Part shown: positions 37,275 to 47,001 of the stretch, in pieces
Numbering within the stretch: the first letter of the stretch is position 1
How the letters are laid out: the number at the start of each line of letters is the position of its first letter
Assembly: GCF_014695725.1 (NCBI RefSeq)
Contig: NZ_JACJOU010000033.1
Span: 186,001 to 250,000, forward strand
Length of the DNA: 64,000 bases
DNA from: Microcoleus sp. FACHB-672
GTDB taxonomy: Bacteria; Cyanobacteriota; Cyanobacteriia; Cyanobacteriales; Oscillatoriaceae
Direction: 5' to 3'
The notes under the pieces: model-generated
What the model was told of the DNA's origin: nothing
The model's input: the letters and a program-made list of their open reading frames with translations, nothing else
The model's database searches: none
Made by a program: the position numbers and the translations under genes

Positions 37275-39404
37275 TTAAACTTGCCGACCTACTGAATAAG
37301 TTGACTCCTCATCTTCTTTATAAGCTTTCACCCAATAATAATTGGTTCCAGAGTTGGCTGCTTTATCGGTAAAAGTGGTCGTCTGCGCCGGCACGGTTGC
37401 AATGCTAGTTGCGTTAGTGGGATTGTTAACAGTATGGCGATAAACTTGATAAGAAGTTGCCGCTTCTACGCCCTGCCAATTGATTTCAACTGAATTATCT
37501 GAACGAGTCGTCGTTACCCCTGTTGGAGTCAGTTCTAACTGCTCTTTCAGTTTCAAAAGCGCCCGATATTTGTGAGCTTCTTCAAGGGGTTGGCTCAAAT
37601 ATTCCAGCGCCCCCCATGAACCGTATTTGCCAAAGCCTCCCACATAGTTAAATTGACTCACCGTTTTAAATCCCCAGGCATTCATTCGACCAAAATATGA
37701 AAGATACAATTCGTAGATTCGGGGATCTTGGTTCACTTGAACAAACACATCTGCTAGTTTAGAATCTTGTGGAGCCGCAAAATGTTGTCCGGATTCGTAG
37801 GCGAGGATATCTAAACCGCGAGACTTAGCTATCGATACATTTTCTAGCACTCGATTATATCTTTCGTTGTCGTCTTGTTTGAAGTAATTTTCTGCAACTT
37901 CAATGACGCTATCAACGGTCAAACTTGACAAATTTTCTAAATTTTCCTTGGGAATTCCCCAGTAAGGTGCGATGGCTAAAGCATCCGGCTGTAGTTTGCC
38001 GGCATTAACTTTGGGATTATCAAGCGCTGCCAAGAGCTTTTCATTATAATCTGGGGCACCATTCCAACCGGGAATCACTTCCACAAATCTTTCATCTGAT
38101 CCGAAAACTTCTCGAAATATTTGGAAAATTTCTAAGGATCTTTTAACCGTTAAATCAATTCTCGCCAGTTTTTCACTAATCTCTTTATTTCCTTGCTTAT
38201 CGACGGTTTCCCCCAATCCCTGATTTACGCCGGCTTCGGTAACGTAGCGAAATTGCGGAAACCGGCCATTCCAAATTTCATTTGAATATTCTAAATATAT
38301 CTTCCGATTGGGAGCAAGACGTTCTTTCAGTAATTGGGCAGCATTTCTAATATATTCATCACTGACTGCATAGCCGGTGCTCCACCACAAATCCGCGCCG
38401 ATTTCATTGCATAGCTCAGCCATAGATTCTAAAGGCCATCCCTCTCCCCATCCGCCCTTCCCGCCATCAGGATAGCGAACTTCATCGGCCCTAATTCTAT
38501 CCGCCCAAGCAACTATTTCTTGAGGGGGGGCGTTGGCAAAAACAGGTTTAGTTGCGTTACCAAAAAATCTTAAAGGCGAAAATTCTTTTAACCTTTCAAC
38601 ATACAGGGGATTAAAGGGTGCTTTGGTTAAATCGTCATTTCCATGTCCGGGCAAAATGACTTGAATATTTCTTACCGGATCTGAAGCACTTGACTCCATT
38701 AGATCCAAAGCAATTCCTTTTTTAGGCGTTACATTAAATTCAGCGGTTGTTGTTCCCCCTGTCCCTTCTACTTCTAGTTTTCCATCCTGACTAATCACAA
38801 TCTTTCCAGTTCCCTCAAATTTGAGGGTGTAGATTCCCGCCGGATAATTGCTGTTATCGGCTTGCATCACCGTTCTCACTCTTAAAGGCATTGGCTTGCC
38901 GGTTTCTGGATGGTTATATCCCTCAAGAGTGTAGGGGACTTCTTTCGGATAGCCTTCCCCGTCTAACCAATTATTTTTAAGCTTTTCAAAATAAGCTTCA
39001 TTCTCCTTACTTCGTTGAATACCGCCTTGTCCCCAATCCCCAGCTTTGAGGTTAGCATCGACGACATACCAAGGCCGAGATTGTTTGAATAAATTCTTAA
39101 ACGGAATTGCAGGCGTCCAGTCACTTAGGGAAGAAACTTGTATTCCCACGGACATATTAGTTTCTGTTGCGGGTGTAGAACTTACAACAGACAAGGCTAG
39201 CGGGTTGACTCCGTGAATGCCATTCATGTTAAGGGCGAGTACGGCGATGAATGCCAAAATAAAGCAGGTGATAGCCGTGACAAAAGGATTTTTTGTCAGA
39301 ACTCTCAACCGATTGAAATCAAAACGCTTTTTGCTGCCCGCATCCCCCGCACTCAACTGTCCCCACAAGTTACTGAATTTGCGCTGCTGTCTACTATTTT
39401 TCAT
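37275..39404 (-). CDS. Membrane-anchored glycoside-hydrolase-like protein with FnIII domain
   Basis: A 709-residue protein with an N-terminal transmembrane anchor at about 41-60 and the rest exported. The central part looks like a clan GH-A (beta/alpha)8 glycosidase. KIYLEYSNEIWNG holds an Asn-Glu pair (Glu about 376), as expected for an acid/base, and ILAYESGQHF holds a Glu (about 537) placed like a nucleophile. The last ~100 residues form a fibronectin type III domain (SVEINWQGVEAATSYQVYRH). No exact GH family can be named, and annotation pipelines may call it cellulose-binding. In the locus it could trim, process or release the polysaccharide outside the inner membrane (inference). Confidence 0.75.
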   Translation of the reverse strand: MKNSRQQRKFSNLWGQLSAGDAGSKKRFDFNRLRVLTKNPFVTAITCFILAFIAVLALNMNGIHGVNPLALSVVSSTPATETNMSVGIQVSSLSDWTPAIPFKNLFKQSRPWYVVDANLKAGDWGQGGIQRSKENEAYFEKLKNNWLDGEGYPKEVPYTLEGYNHPETGKPMPLRVRTVMQADNSNYPAGIYTLKFEGTGKIVISQDGKLEVEGTGGTTTAEFNVTPKKGIALDLMESSASDPVRNIQVILPGHGNDDLTKAPFNPLYVERLKEFSPLRFFGNATKPVFANAPPQEIVAWADRIRADEVRYPDGGKGGWGEGWPLESMAELCNEIGADLWWSTGYAVSDEYIRNAAQLLKERLAPNRKIYLEYSNEIWNGRFPQFRYVTEAGVNQGLGETVDKQGNKEISEKLARIDLTVKRSLEIFQIFREVFGSDERFVEVIPGWNGAPDYNEKLLAALDNPKVNAGKLQPDALAIAPYWGIPKENLENLSSLTVDSVIEVAENYFKQDDNERYNRVLENVSIAKSRGLDILAYESGQHFAAPQDSKLADVFVQVNQDPRIYELYLSYFGRMNAWGFKTVSQFNYVGGFGKYGSWGALEYLSQPLEEAHKYRALLKLKEQLELTPTGVTTTRSDNSVEINWQGVEAATSYQVYRHTVNNPTNATSIATVPAQTTTFTDKAANSGTNYYWVKAYKEDEESTYSVGRQV

Positions 39405-39518
39405 CTCAAATCCTTGGAAAAGTTGGGGGCTGATAATGGAGGGAAGCCCCCTGCCGGCTACATTTTTCCCAACTCTGATTTTAACTTGTCGGGTAAAAAT
39501 TGGCTGGCATCAGGGGGT

Positions 39519-40682
39519 TTATCCTATCACCGTCTCACTTTTTTTCTCCTCCAAAGTTACGCCCTCTCGGTTAGCAACAACTCCCATCAGATCGAGATAT
39601 TTTTGAGCGGCATTGTCAAACGTGAATTGATCGAGCCAATCTGAAGCGGCTGATTTGGATTGACCAGAAAGAACCTTTAAAATTGCGGCTGCCATCGCCT
39701 CGCTGTCGCCGACCGGCACGAGTTCGCCGTACTTTCCATTATCTAAAATTTCAGCCGGCCCACTCTGGCAATTTGTAGAAACCACGGGGGTTTTCACCGC
39801 TAAAGCTTCGACCACGACATTACCAAAACCCTCCCAAGCCGATGACAAAGCAAAAACGCTTGCTTTTGCCATATAAGCATAGGGATTTTTAACAAAACCG
39901 GGCATGGCGACATCATTTTCTAAGTTTAATTCGCGCACAAGTTCTTGCAATCGAGAGCGCTGCGAACCTTGCCCTAAAATCATCAGTCGTGCCGGTTTTA
40001 CCTGTCGCACTTTCGCAAAAGCGCGAATTAAAGTGAAAAAGTCTTTTTGCTCTTCCAATCTTCCCACGCCCAAAATTACCGGCAACTCTCCAGGGGCAAA
40101 CCAGGGATGATCGACGGGTTCTTTGGCTCTTGTCAAAAGTGCCGGCGTGATCACGGGATTATAAATTGTTTGGACTCGCTGTGCCGGCAAGCCGGTGATA
40201 TTGGTGATATCTTCAGCCACACCCTTAGAAACTGCGACGATGCCATCCGCCATCGGATAAAACAACTTTGCCGCAAGCGGTGCCCAGTACCTCATCTTGT
40301 AAGGCGGTGCGTGTTTTGCTTCAACGGAAATCATCGTCCGTTCAGACACCACAACCCTTGTGGAAACTCCAGAAAGGCGCTTAGCGCACAATGCAACTTC
40401 GTTGGCGTAGTGATTCGCTGAGAGTAGCGCCACAGGTTGATTTTGGCGCAGGTAACGAATTAAGTTTGGAAGTCTTGCTGCTACCCGTCGCGCATCTAAA
40501 TCTACAATTCGGACTTCTGGTGGAAAATCCCACAGCCCAACGGCTCCTGGAAAGTTGAGGACTAAGTCCACCTTCAAGCCACGCTCGATAAACTTGCGCG
40601 TTAAGTTCTGCATCATTTGCTCAATTCCACCATTGAAAAGGCAATGGAGATAAATGGCAATGTGCGAAGATTTTTCATGCAT
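39519..40682 (-). CDS. Glycosyltransferase family 4
   Basis: A 387-residue GT-B enzyme. IAIYLHCLFNGGIEQMMQNL is the N-terminal glycine-loop typical of GT4. The donor half has ILGVGRLEEQKDFFTLIRAF, and SSAWEGFGNVVVEALAVKTPVV contains the E-x7-E pair; CQSGPAEIL follows. It begins with ATG at 40682 and lies upstream of the GH-like gene by 114 bases, both on the minus strand. Sequence features resemble N-acetylgalactosamine or glucosaminyl transferases of capsule loci, but the donor is not determinable. A 1-kb region separates it from the divergent megasynthase gene. Confidence 0.93.
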   Translation of the reverse strand: MHEKSSHIAIYLHCLFNGGIEQMMQNLTRKFIERGLKVDLVLNFPGAVGLWDFPPEVRIVDLDARRVAARLPNLIRYLRQNQPVALLSANHYANEVALCAKRLSGVSTRVVVSERTMISVEAKHAPPYKMRYWAPLAAKLFYPMADGIVAVSKGVAEDITNITGLPAQRVQTIYNPVITPALLTRAKEPVDHPWFAPGELPVILGVGRLEEQKDFFTLIRAFAKVRQVKPARLMILGQGSQRSRLQELVRELNLENDVAMPGFVKNPYAYMAKASVFALSSAWEGFGNVVVEALAVKTPVVSTNCQSGPAEILDNGKYGELVPVGDSEAMAAAILKVLSGQSKSAASDWLDQFTFDNAAQKYLDLMGVVANREGVTLEEKKSETVIG

Positions 40683-41716
40683 GATTAGCCAGTCCCACTT
40701 TAATCTTGAGCAGTGTTTACAATCCCTTTTGGGATACGCACCTTTAATGTAAGTTTTTTAACAAGCATTGCCCTGGAAGCTTAAGATTTAAATAAGATAA
40801 ACCGGCATTTCAACAGCACCTAATTTTTTCAGAACTTTCCAAACTTATACTTTATTCTTTTTTTGTATCCTACGATACTTTTTCGTGCTTACCCTGTTAG
40901 CTTCTGACCCATATCCTTAAGCCAGTTCTTACTATCCGCGACTCTTTGACGGATTAAAGTCAAGGATTCAATTAAAATTGTCGCTCAACCTCTGGGGAAA
41001 ATGTTGCCAGATTGCCAGAAAAAACTTGTTTACCTGTAAGCTGCTGAATTTTCACTGATTGAGCAGTCCCCCATCACTTTAATCTGCTGAGCTTGCATAA
41101 ATTTGTGGGCTAATAACTAAATCAAGGAGAAAATTAATGAGTTACCATTGTATTATTTTTCACCGGCTTACCTAAAATTTCCAGGATTAAAATTATCTCC
41201 GATTTCTCAGTGGACTCGCCTTTTAAGATAACTGATTCAGTTTAATCTGCAAAGTCTTTACTAACTAAATATCCCAAGCGCTTTAGGACGGTTAGTAACC
41301 GTTGAGGGGTTTTGGCATCAATCTTAGGGTATATATTTGAAAAAATGCTGGAACTCTAGGAAGCAGTATTGGCCGGCAGCAACCAATGAAACTAGGGCAG
41401 CCGACGCTTGCAGCAAATCCTGACCTTGGCTAGATTTCAGGCTTTCAAGAATAATTGATTACAATCAGAGAAGGGCAGAAATGATTGGTAAGGCAATTAA
41501 GGTGCATTGTAATTGCATCTGTTCAGCAAAGAGAAGAATGTACATGAGCGCAGCAGCAATCTTCTCGCCTTTACAACCCCTGCCTGCCTGATAATATTCC
41601 TGCCATTTTGGCAGGCTCCCCCCTGCTGAGGACTGCTATAATCGCTTGGGGATGTAAGGCAGTAAACATTCAGTAGTTGAAGGCTAATTTCAAAACATAA
41701 GGATATTAGAAAAAAG
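40683..41716. promoter_or_regulatory. 1-kb divergent control region between the GT4 and megasynthase genes
   Basis: No gene is supportable here. The region sits between diverging genes and must hold both promoters. A perfect hairpin CCTGCC-ATTTT-GGCAGG lies at 41599-41615, and a TATAAT hexamer at 41637-41642, about 75 bases before the megasynthase ATG, is a possible -10. No good -35 at 17 bp was seen. The length is unusual next to the short gaps elsewhere in the locus and may reflect a long 5' leader. Confidence 0.45.
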
Positions 41717-44700
41717 ATGAGCGTTAAGCCAGCAAAATCTTCAATGGCTACACAAGTTCTCGCTACAGAAGTTGTAGATAGTTCGTCACTCCTTGAATTA
41801 CAGACGAAAATAGCCATCGAAAAGATTGATGAGCAAAGCGTAGCAGCAGCACTGCTGACTCATCTGTCAGTAGATGACTGTGTGGTAATGCTTCGCCAAT
41901 CTCAAACCGGCGAGGAAGCCCTCGTTGCTTACACAGTTCTCACGGGGCAGTTTTCGCCTGAACGGCTGCAAGGCCACTTAGAAAGTGCTTTTGCCGGCAC
42001 TCCCCTACCAAAAATTTACTTTGTGCCGGTTTCGACACTACCCCTGACGGCTGAGGGTGAAATTGATCGGCAAGCTTTATCCCAGATCCCAGTTATTGAA
42101 AACGGCTTAGTGGAGGAATGGGAAAACCGGCTGCGATCACTGCCAGAAATTGAACAGGCAGCCGTAGTGGTAGAAGATCACACGGAAAAAATTTCCCCGA
42201 TCCATCTGTCGGATCTGCTGCCCAACTGGAAAACCGCCTCAGAAAGTGCCGCAGTTTCAACCGCTGTGGATACACCGGCACCTTCAACCGGCAAGGTAGA
42301 AGATTCAGCCCCCAAACCCCTTGCTATTAGCACCGGCGCACCCCTTACTGAAGAAGCCGGTGCCCCGCAAAATCTCGCTGAAGCCCTCGCCAGAACCGCC
42401 CAAAAATCGCCAAATAAAGGCATTATTTACCTAGACAGTGACGGATCTGAAACGGTTCAACTGTATCCAGCCTTATTAGAACAAGCCCAGCGAATTTTAG
42501 CCGGCTTGAGAAAACTCGGACTCCAACCGCAAGACAAAGTCCTGTTTCAATTCGATAACAATCAAGATTTCTTTCCGGCATTTTGGGGTTGCACATTAGG
42601 CGGCTTCGTTCCCGTTCCCATCTCCGCCGCGCCGGCTTACGAAGCATCCAACAGCACCGTTAAAAAGCTGCAAAACGCTTGGCTGATGCTGGATCGGCCC
42701 CTCGTACTCACCAACAACAGTTTAGCCCCGCAAGTCCGCTCCCTGTCGGGTAAATTAAATCTTGAGAACTTTCAAGTTGCGGCGATTGACGATTTCCGAG
42801 ACTGCGCTCCGGATCTGAATTGGCATAATAGCCTGCCTGAGGATCTCGCATTGCTGCTTCTCACCTCAGGTAGTACCGGCGTCCCCAAAGGCGTCACCCT
42901 CAGACATCGCAACCTGATCAGCAGCGTCACCGCCACCTCTGCAATGAGTAATTTTACTCAAGAAGATGTCTCGCTGAACTGGCTGCCCCTCGATCATCCT
43001 GGCCCAATTGTCCGCTGTGTTATCCGCACCACCTTTTTAGGCTGCCAGCAAATTCACGCCCCCACCGGCGCTGTTTTGGCAGATCCGCTGAAATGGTTCG
43101 ACTGGATCGAACGCTATCGCGCCACAACCACTTGGGCACCTAATTTTGCATACGCGCTGGTTAATGATCGCGCCGAAGCGATTAAGAAACGGCACTGGGA
43201 TTTATCCTCCGTCCGCTCTATTTTAAACACCGCCGAACCGATTGCCGTACAGACTGCGAAAAAGTTTCTGGAATTGCTAGCCCCTTATGGTTTAGAAGCC
43301 ACGGCGATGCAATCTTCTTGGGGGATGGCAGAAACCGCCTCCAGCGTAACAGTTTACGACCGATATTTAATCGATTCAACACCGAATCAACAAAGCGCTT
43401 CTTTTGCCGATTTAGGAAGTCCGATTCCCGGCACTTCTCTGCGAATTATTAATGCTCAAAATGAAGTCGTTGAAGAAGGAACCATCGGTAATCTGCAAAT
43501 CAAGGGTTCTACGGTAACTGCCGGCTACTATAACAACCCGGAATTGAACAAAGAAATGTTCACAGAAGATGGTTGGTTTAACACCGGCGATCTGGCATTT
43601 CTCCATCAAGGCCGATTGACCATTACAGGCCGAACCAAAGATATTATCATCATCAACGGCAGCAATTACTACACCCATGAAATAGAAGCCGTCGTTGAAG
43701 AAGTAGCCGGAATTGAAGTTTCTTATACGGCGGCTTGTGCAACGCGAAAACCGGGAAGCAATACCGATGAATTAATTGTCTTTTTTAATACTGAAATTTC
43801 TGAAGATGAGCGTTTATTAGAACTGCTCAAAGATATTCAGAAAACCGTCGTGCGCCGGCTGGGTATCAGTCCGACTTATCTGATCCCGGTTGAAAAAGAA
43901 GTCATTCCCAAAACTTCGATAGGTAAGATTCAGCGTTCCCAACTCAAACAAGGCTTTGAATCTGGGACGTTTGATGCCATTGTCAAGCGAATTGATGTGC
44001 TGTTGGGCAATAAAAATACGCTTCCAGACTGGTTTTACCGAAAAGTTTGGCGTCCCAAACAAATTACAGCGTTTGACAATAAACCGAAAGCCGGTCAGTC
44101 CTTGGTATTTCTCGACTCGCTGGGGTTAGGGGAATTGTTGCTAAAGGAACTAAGCAAAAACGGTGCATCGGTTGTGGCAGTGGAAGCCGGCACCGAATTT
44201 GCCAAACTCGCAGATAATCACTATCGAATTGACCCGAAAAATCCGGAACACTACCAGCAACTATTGCAGCAGAGTGTTAAAGATAACTCCCCAATAGAGC
44301 AAATTCTGCACCTGTGGAGTTATGACAAATATCAGGGAGAAATTGAGAGCTTAGAAACGCTAGAAACCGCCCAAAACAAAGGAATCTACAGCCTACTTTT
44401 CTTGGTTCAAGCACTGTCTGAAATTCAGGGTTCTAAAACACCTGTACGCTTAGATGTGATTGCCAGCCATGTGCAGCCGGTTGAACCCGATGATGAGATT
44501 GCTTGTGAACGTTCGCCCATATTAGGTTTCGTTAAAACCATTCCGCAAGAATTTCCCTGGATAGACTGCCGGCATCTTGATTTGTCTACAGAGCAAAATG
44601 AAGAAAATGCCGGCTACATTCTTCAAGAACTTCAAGGAATTCAGCGGGAGTCAGAAGTCGCTTATCGCAGCGGTAAGCGTTTGGTTTCTCGCCTAGAGAA

Positions 44701-46864
44701 ATGCGATTTTTCCCAAGAAGAAAAGCAAGCACTTCCCTTTAAAGCCGGCGGAATGTATCTGATCACCGGCGGCTTAGGCGGCATTGGGACAGAAATTGCC
44801 CAATATCTGCTGAAAAATTATCAAGCGCGATTGCTGTTAATCGGCAGAACTCCCCTACCAGAAAGAAGCACTTGGGAATCTAAATTAGAGCAGTCGAGTG
44901 CCGGTTTTGAGCGAATTAAAGCTTACTTGGAGCTAGAAAAGCTAGGCGGTGAAATCGCTTATGAAGCCGTTGATATTAGCGATTTTGCCGGGATGCAACA
45001 GGTTGTTGAAGGCGTAAAATCTCGCTGGCAATGTGAATTGGATGGGGTGATCCATTTAGCCGGCGTGACATCCAGACGTTTGCTAACCGAGGAGACAGAA
45101 GACAGTGTCGCCGGCACCCTTCGTCCCAAAGTTCATGGCACATGGGTGCTGCATCAACTGCTCAAAAATCAGCCAAATGGTGTTTTCATAACCTTCTCTT
45201 CCGTAAACGGCTTTTTTGGCGGATTTAGTGCCGGTGCTTACTCAGCAGCGAACAATTTCTTAGATTACTTCTGCTATTACCAACGCCATAAAACTTCGTT
45301 GCAAAGTTATTGCTTTGCCTGGAGTATGTGGGATGAAATGGGGATGAGTCGTAACTATGAAATGAAAGAACTCACCCGTGCTCGCGGTTACTATTTAATT
45401 TCCGCCGAACAAGGTTTGCATTCAATTCCCATCGCTTTGCAATATCACCAAGCACACACAATTGTAGGTTTGGATGGCAGCAACCCGCAGATGTTGCGCT
45501 ACATGGAGACGGATTCCTATGCTTTGCAGAAGTTAAGTGCATATTTTACGGCTGCTATCAAGGATTTAGCCGCCACGCAATTGCCGACATTGGAAGTGGG
45601 CGATCAATTCGGAACACCCAGCCGGTGCAAATTCCAGCAACTTGCAGAAATGCCGGTGGCAGAATCGGGGGAAATCGACAAAGCGCAGCTAACGGCGAAA
45701 AGTCGGGGTACAACGGCTGAACGGGTTGCACCGAGGGATGAAATAGAACGCCAACTTGCCGGTATTTGGCAGGAAGTTTTAGGCGTTTCAGAATTAGGAA
45801 TTCATGACAATTTCTTTGAGTTAGGGGGTTCTTCGCTATTAGCGATTCAGCTATTTGCCAGAATTGAAGAGCAATTTAACCAAAAGCTGCCCTTAGCGAC
45901 ACTGTTTGAGTCGCCAACCGTTGAGCAATTAGCGAATATTTTCCGCCCTTCTGAGGTGCCGGTGAGCTTCGATTCCCTAGTAGCTATCAAGTCTGGGGAC
46001 GCTTATCCGCCGCTGTTTTTAGTGCATGATGCCGATGGCGAAACCATGCTCTACCTGAATTTGGCACGCCTGCTGAATCCAGAACGCCCAGTTTACGGGT
46101 TGCGTCCTTACAGCAAAAATGGATTCCCCATTTTGCACACCCGGTTGTCGGAAATGGTGAATTACTACATCGAAAAGATCCGTAATGTGCAACCTCAAGG
46201 GCCATATTTGTTAGGCGGCTTGTGTGCCGGCGGTGTGATTGCTTATGCGATCGCAGAGGAACTTCAAACGCAAGGTGAAAAAGTTGCTCTCGTTGCCTTA
46301 ATTGATTCCCTTGATGTTCAAGCCCCCCGGAAAATTGCTCGCGTTGCGAAAAAACAGTTGAGCCGGTTTTCACAAGTTCTCAATCAAGACCGGCAGCTTA
46401 ATAAGCTAGAACGTTTTGCCGCTATTGTGAATAAAGCTTCCAAGAAAGCACGCAATTGGCTTGCTTATGAAATTGGCTCAAGAGTTGAGAGCAGCCGCAA
46501 TAAATTCAAGGTAATGCTTTACAGGTATTACTTGGATAAAGGGTTGCCGGCACCTCAATTTTTGCAAGACCTTTCTGTGCGAACAATTTACCGAATTGCA
46601 GCAAAAGAATATATGCCCCAAGGTTATCAAGGTCAGTTAGCACTGTTCCGCGCAACTGAAGGGGAAGGCATAGAAGAGCCGGCAATTAACCTCACCAATG
46701 ATCCTTTATTTGGTTGGGGTAAACGCGCAACGAAAGGGGTTGTGGTTTACGATATTCCGGGCGGACATTCGAGTATGCTGCAAGACCCCAATGTGCAGGT
46801 GATGGCAGAAAAATTGAATGCTTACATTCATGCAGCTTTGGCAGAAGAATCTGTTTCTAAATAA
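41717..46864 (+). CDS. Adenylation-ketoreductase-carrier-thioesterase megasynthase (stand-alone A-KR-ACP-TE)
   Basis: A 1715-residue multi-enzyme with no ketosynthase or condensation domain. Residues 1-180 resemble the tail of an adenylation domain (LPLTAEGEIDRQAL near 107-121), but the usual Lys is Glu. Residues 215-790 are an acyl-AMP-ligase-like adenylation domain: TSGSTGVPKGV near 383, NTGDLAF near 620, the hinge TGRTKDIIIINGSNYY (FAAL-like) and the terminal GKI lysine near 739. Residues 790-1000 are the structural half of a ketoreductase. Residues 1005-1240 are the catalytic half (GGLGGIG near 1017, Ser/Tyr in FSSVNG and GAYSAAN). The carrier Ser is near 1371 (ELGGSSLLA). The thioesterase has GLCAGG with Cys1503 as nucleophile and His1684. 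It would load, reduce and release one acyl or keto-acyl unit. Confidence 0.9.
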   Translation: MSVKPAKSSMATQVLATEVVDSSSLLELQTKIAIEKIDEQSVAAALLTHLSVDDCVVMLRQSQTGEEALVAYTVLTGQFSPERLQGHLESAFAGTPLPKIYFVPVSTLPLTAEGEIDRQALSQIPVIENGLVEEWENRLRSLPEIEQAAVVVEDHTEKISPIHLSDLLPNWKTASESAAVSTAVDTPAPSTGKVEDSAPKPLAISTGAPLTEEAGAPQNLAEALARTAQKSPNKGIIYLDSDGSETVQLYPALLEQAQRILAGLRKLGLQPQDKVLFQFDNNQDFFPAFWGCTLGGFVPVPISAAPAYEASNSTVKKLQNAWLMLDRPLVLTNNSLAPQVRSLSGKLNLENFQVAAIDDFRDCAPDLNWHNSLPEDLALLLLTSGSTGVPKGVTLRHRNLISSVTATSAMSNFTQEDVSLNWLPLDHPGPIVRCVIRTTFLGCQQIHAPTGAVLADPLKWFDWIERYRATTTWAPNFAYALVNDRAEAIKKRHWDLSSVRSILNTAEPIAVQTAKKFLELLAPYGLEATAMQSSWGMAETASSVTVYDRYLIDSTPNQQSASFADLGSPIPGTSLRIINAQNEVVEEGTIGNLQIKGSTVTAGYYNNPELNKEMFTEDGWFNTGDLAFLHQGRLTITGRTKDIIIINGSNYYTHEIEAVVEEVAGIEVSYTAACATRKPGSNTDELIVFFNTEISEDERLLELLKDIQKTVVRRLGISPTYLIPVEKEVIPKTSIGKIQRSQLKQGFESGTFDAIVKRIDVLLGNKNTLPDWFYRKVWRPKQITAFDNKPKAGQSLVFLDSLGLGELLLKELSKNGASVVAVEAGTEFAKLADNHYRIDPKNPEHYQQLLQQSVKDNSPIEQILHLWSYDKYQGEIESLETLETAQNKGIYSLLFLVQALSEIQGSKTPVRLDVIASHVQPVEPDDEIACERSPILGFVKTIPQEFPWIDCRHLDLSTEQNEENAGYILQELQGIQRESEVAYRSGKRLVSRLEKCDFSQEEKQALPFKAGGMYLITGGLGGIGTEIAQYLLKNYQARLLLIGRTPLPERSTWESKLEQSSAGFERIKAYLELEKLGGEIAYEAVDISDFAGMQQVVEGVKSRWQCELDGVIHLAGVTSRRLLTEETEDSVAGTLRPKVHGTWVLHQLLKNQPNGVFITFSSVNGFFGGFSAGAYSAANNFLDYFCYYQRHKTSLQSYCFAWSMWDEMGMSRNYEMKELTRARGYYLISAEQGLHSIPIALQYHQAHTIVGLDGSNPQMLRYMETDSYALQKLSAYFTAAIKDLAATQLPTLEVGDQFGTPSRCKFQQLAEMPVAESGEIDKAQLTAKSRGTTAERVAPRDEIERQLAGIWQEVLGVSELGIHDNFFELGGSSLLAIQLFARIEEQFNQKLPLATLFESPTVEQLANIFRPSEVPVSFDSLVAIKSGDAYPPLFLVHDADGETMLYLNLARLLNPERPVYGLRPYSKNGFPILHTRLSEMVNYYIEKIRNVQPQGPYLLGGLCAGGVIAYAIAEELQTQGEKVALVALIDSLDVQAPRKIARVAKKQLSRFSQVLNQDRQLNKLERFAAIVNKASKKARNWLAYEIGSRVESSRNKFKVMLYRYYLDKGLPAPQFLQDLSVRTIYRIAAKEYMPQGYQGQLALFRATEGEGIEEPAINLTNDPLFGWGKRATKGVVVYDIPGGHSSMLQDPNVQVMAEKLNAYIHAALAEESVSK

Positions 46865-46892
46865 GCCGGTGTAAGCAAATTATCTTATTATG

Positions 46893-46925
46893 AGGGCGGG
46901 CATAAAGTACCGCCCTTATTGTTTT
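46893..46925 (+). terminator. Rho-independent terminator after the megasynthase gene
   Basis: AGGGCGG (46893-46899) and CCGCCCT (46910-46916) form a perfect 7-bp G/C-rich stem with a 10-base loop, followed by TATTGTTTT. It sits 29 bases after the stop at 46864. Confidence 0.8.
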
Positions 46926-47001
46926 ATGATTGAATGCCGGTGTAATTGTAATATAGCTTTGCTTCCAAAGGAAAGGATATAATAAATAGAAAGAAAGCAA
47001 G

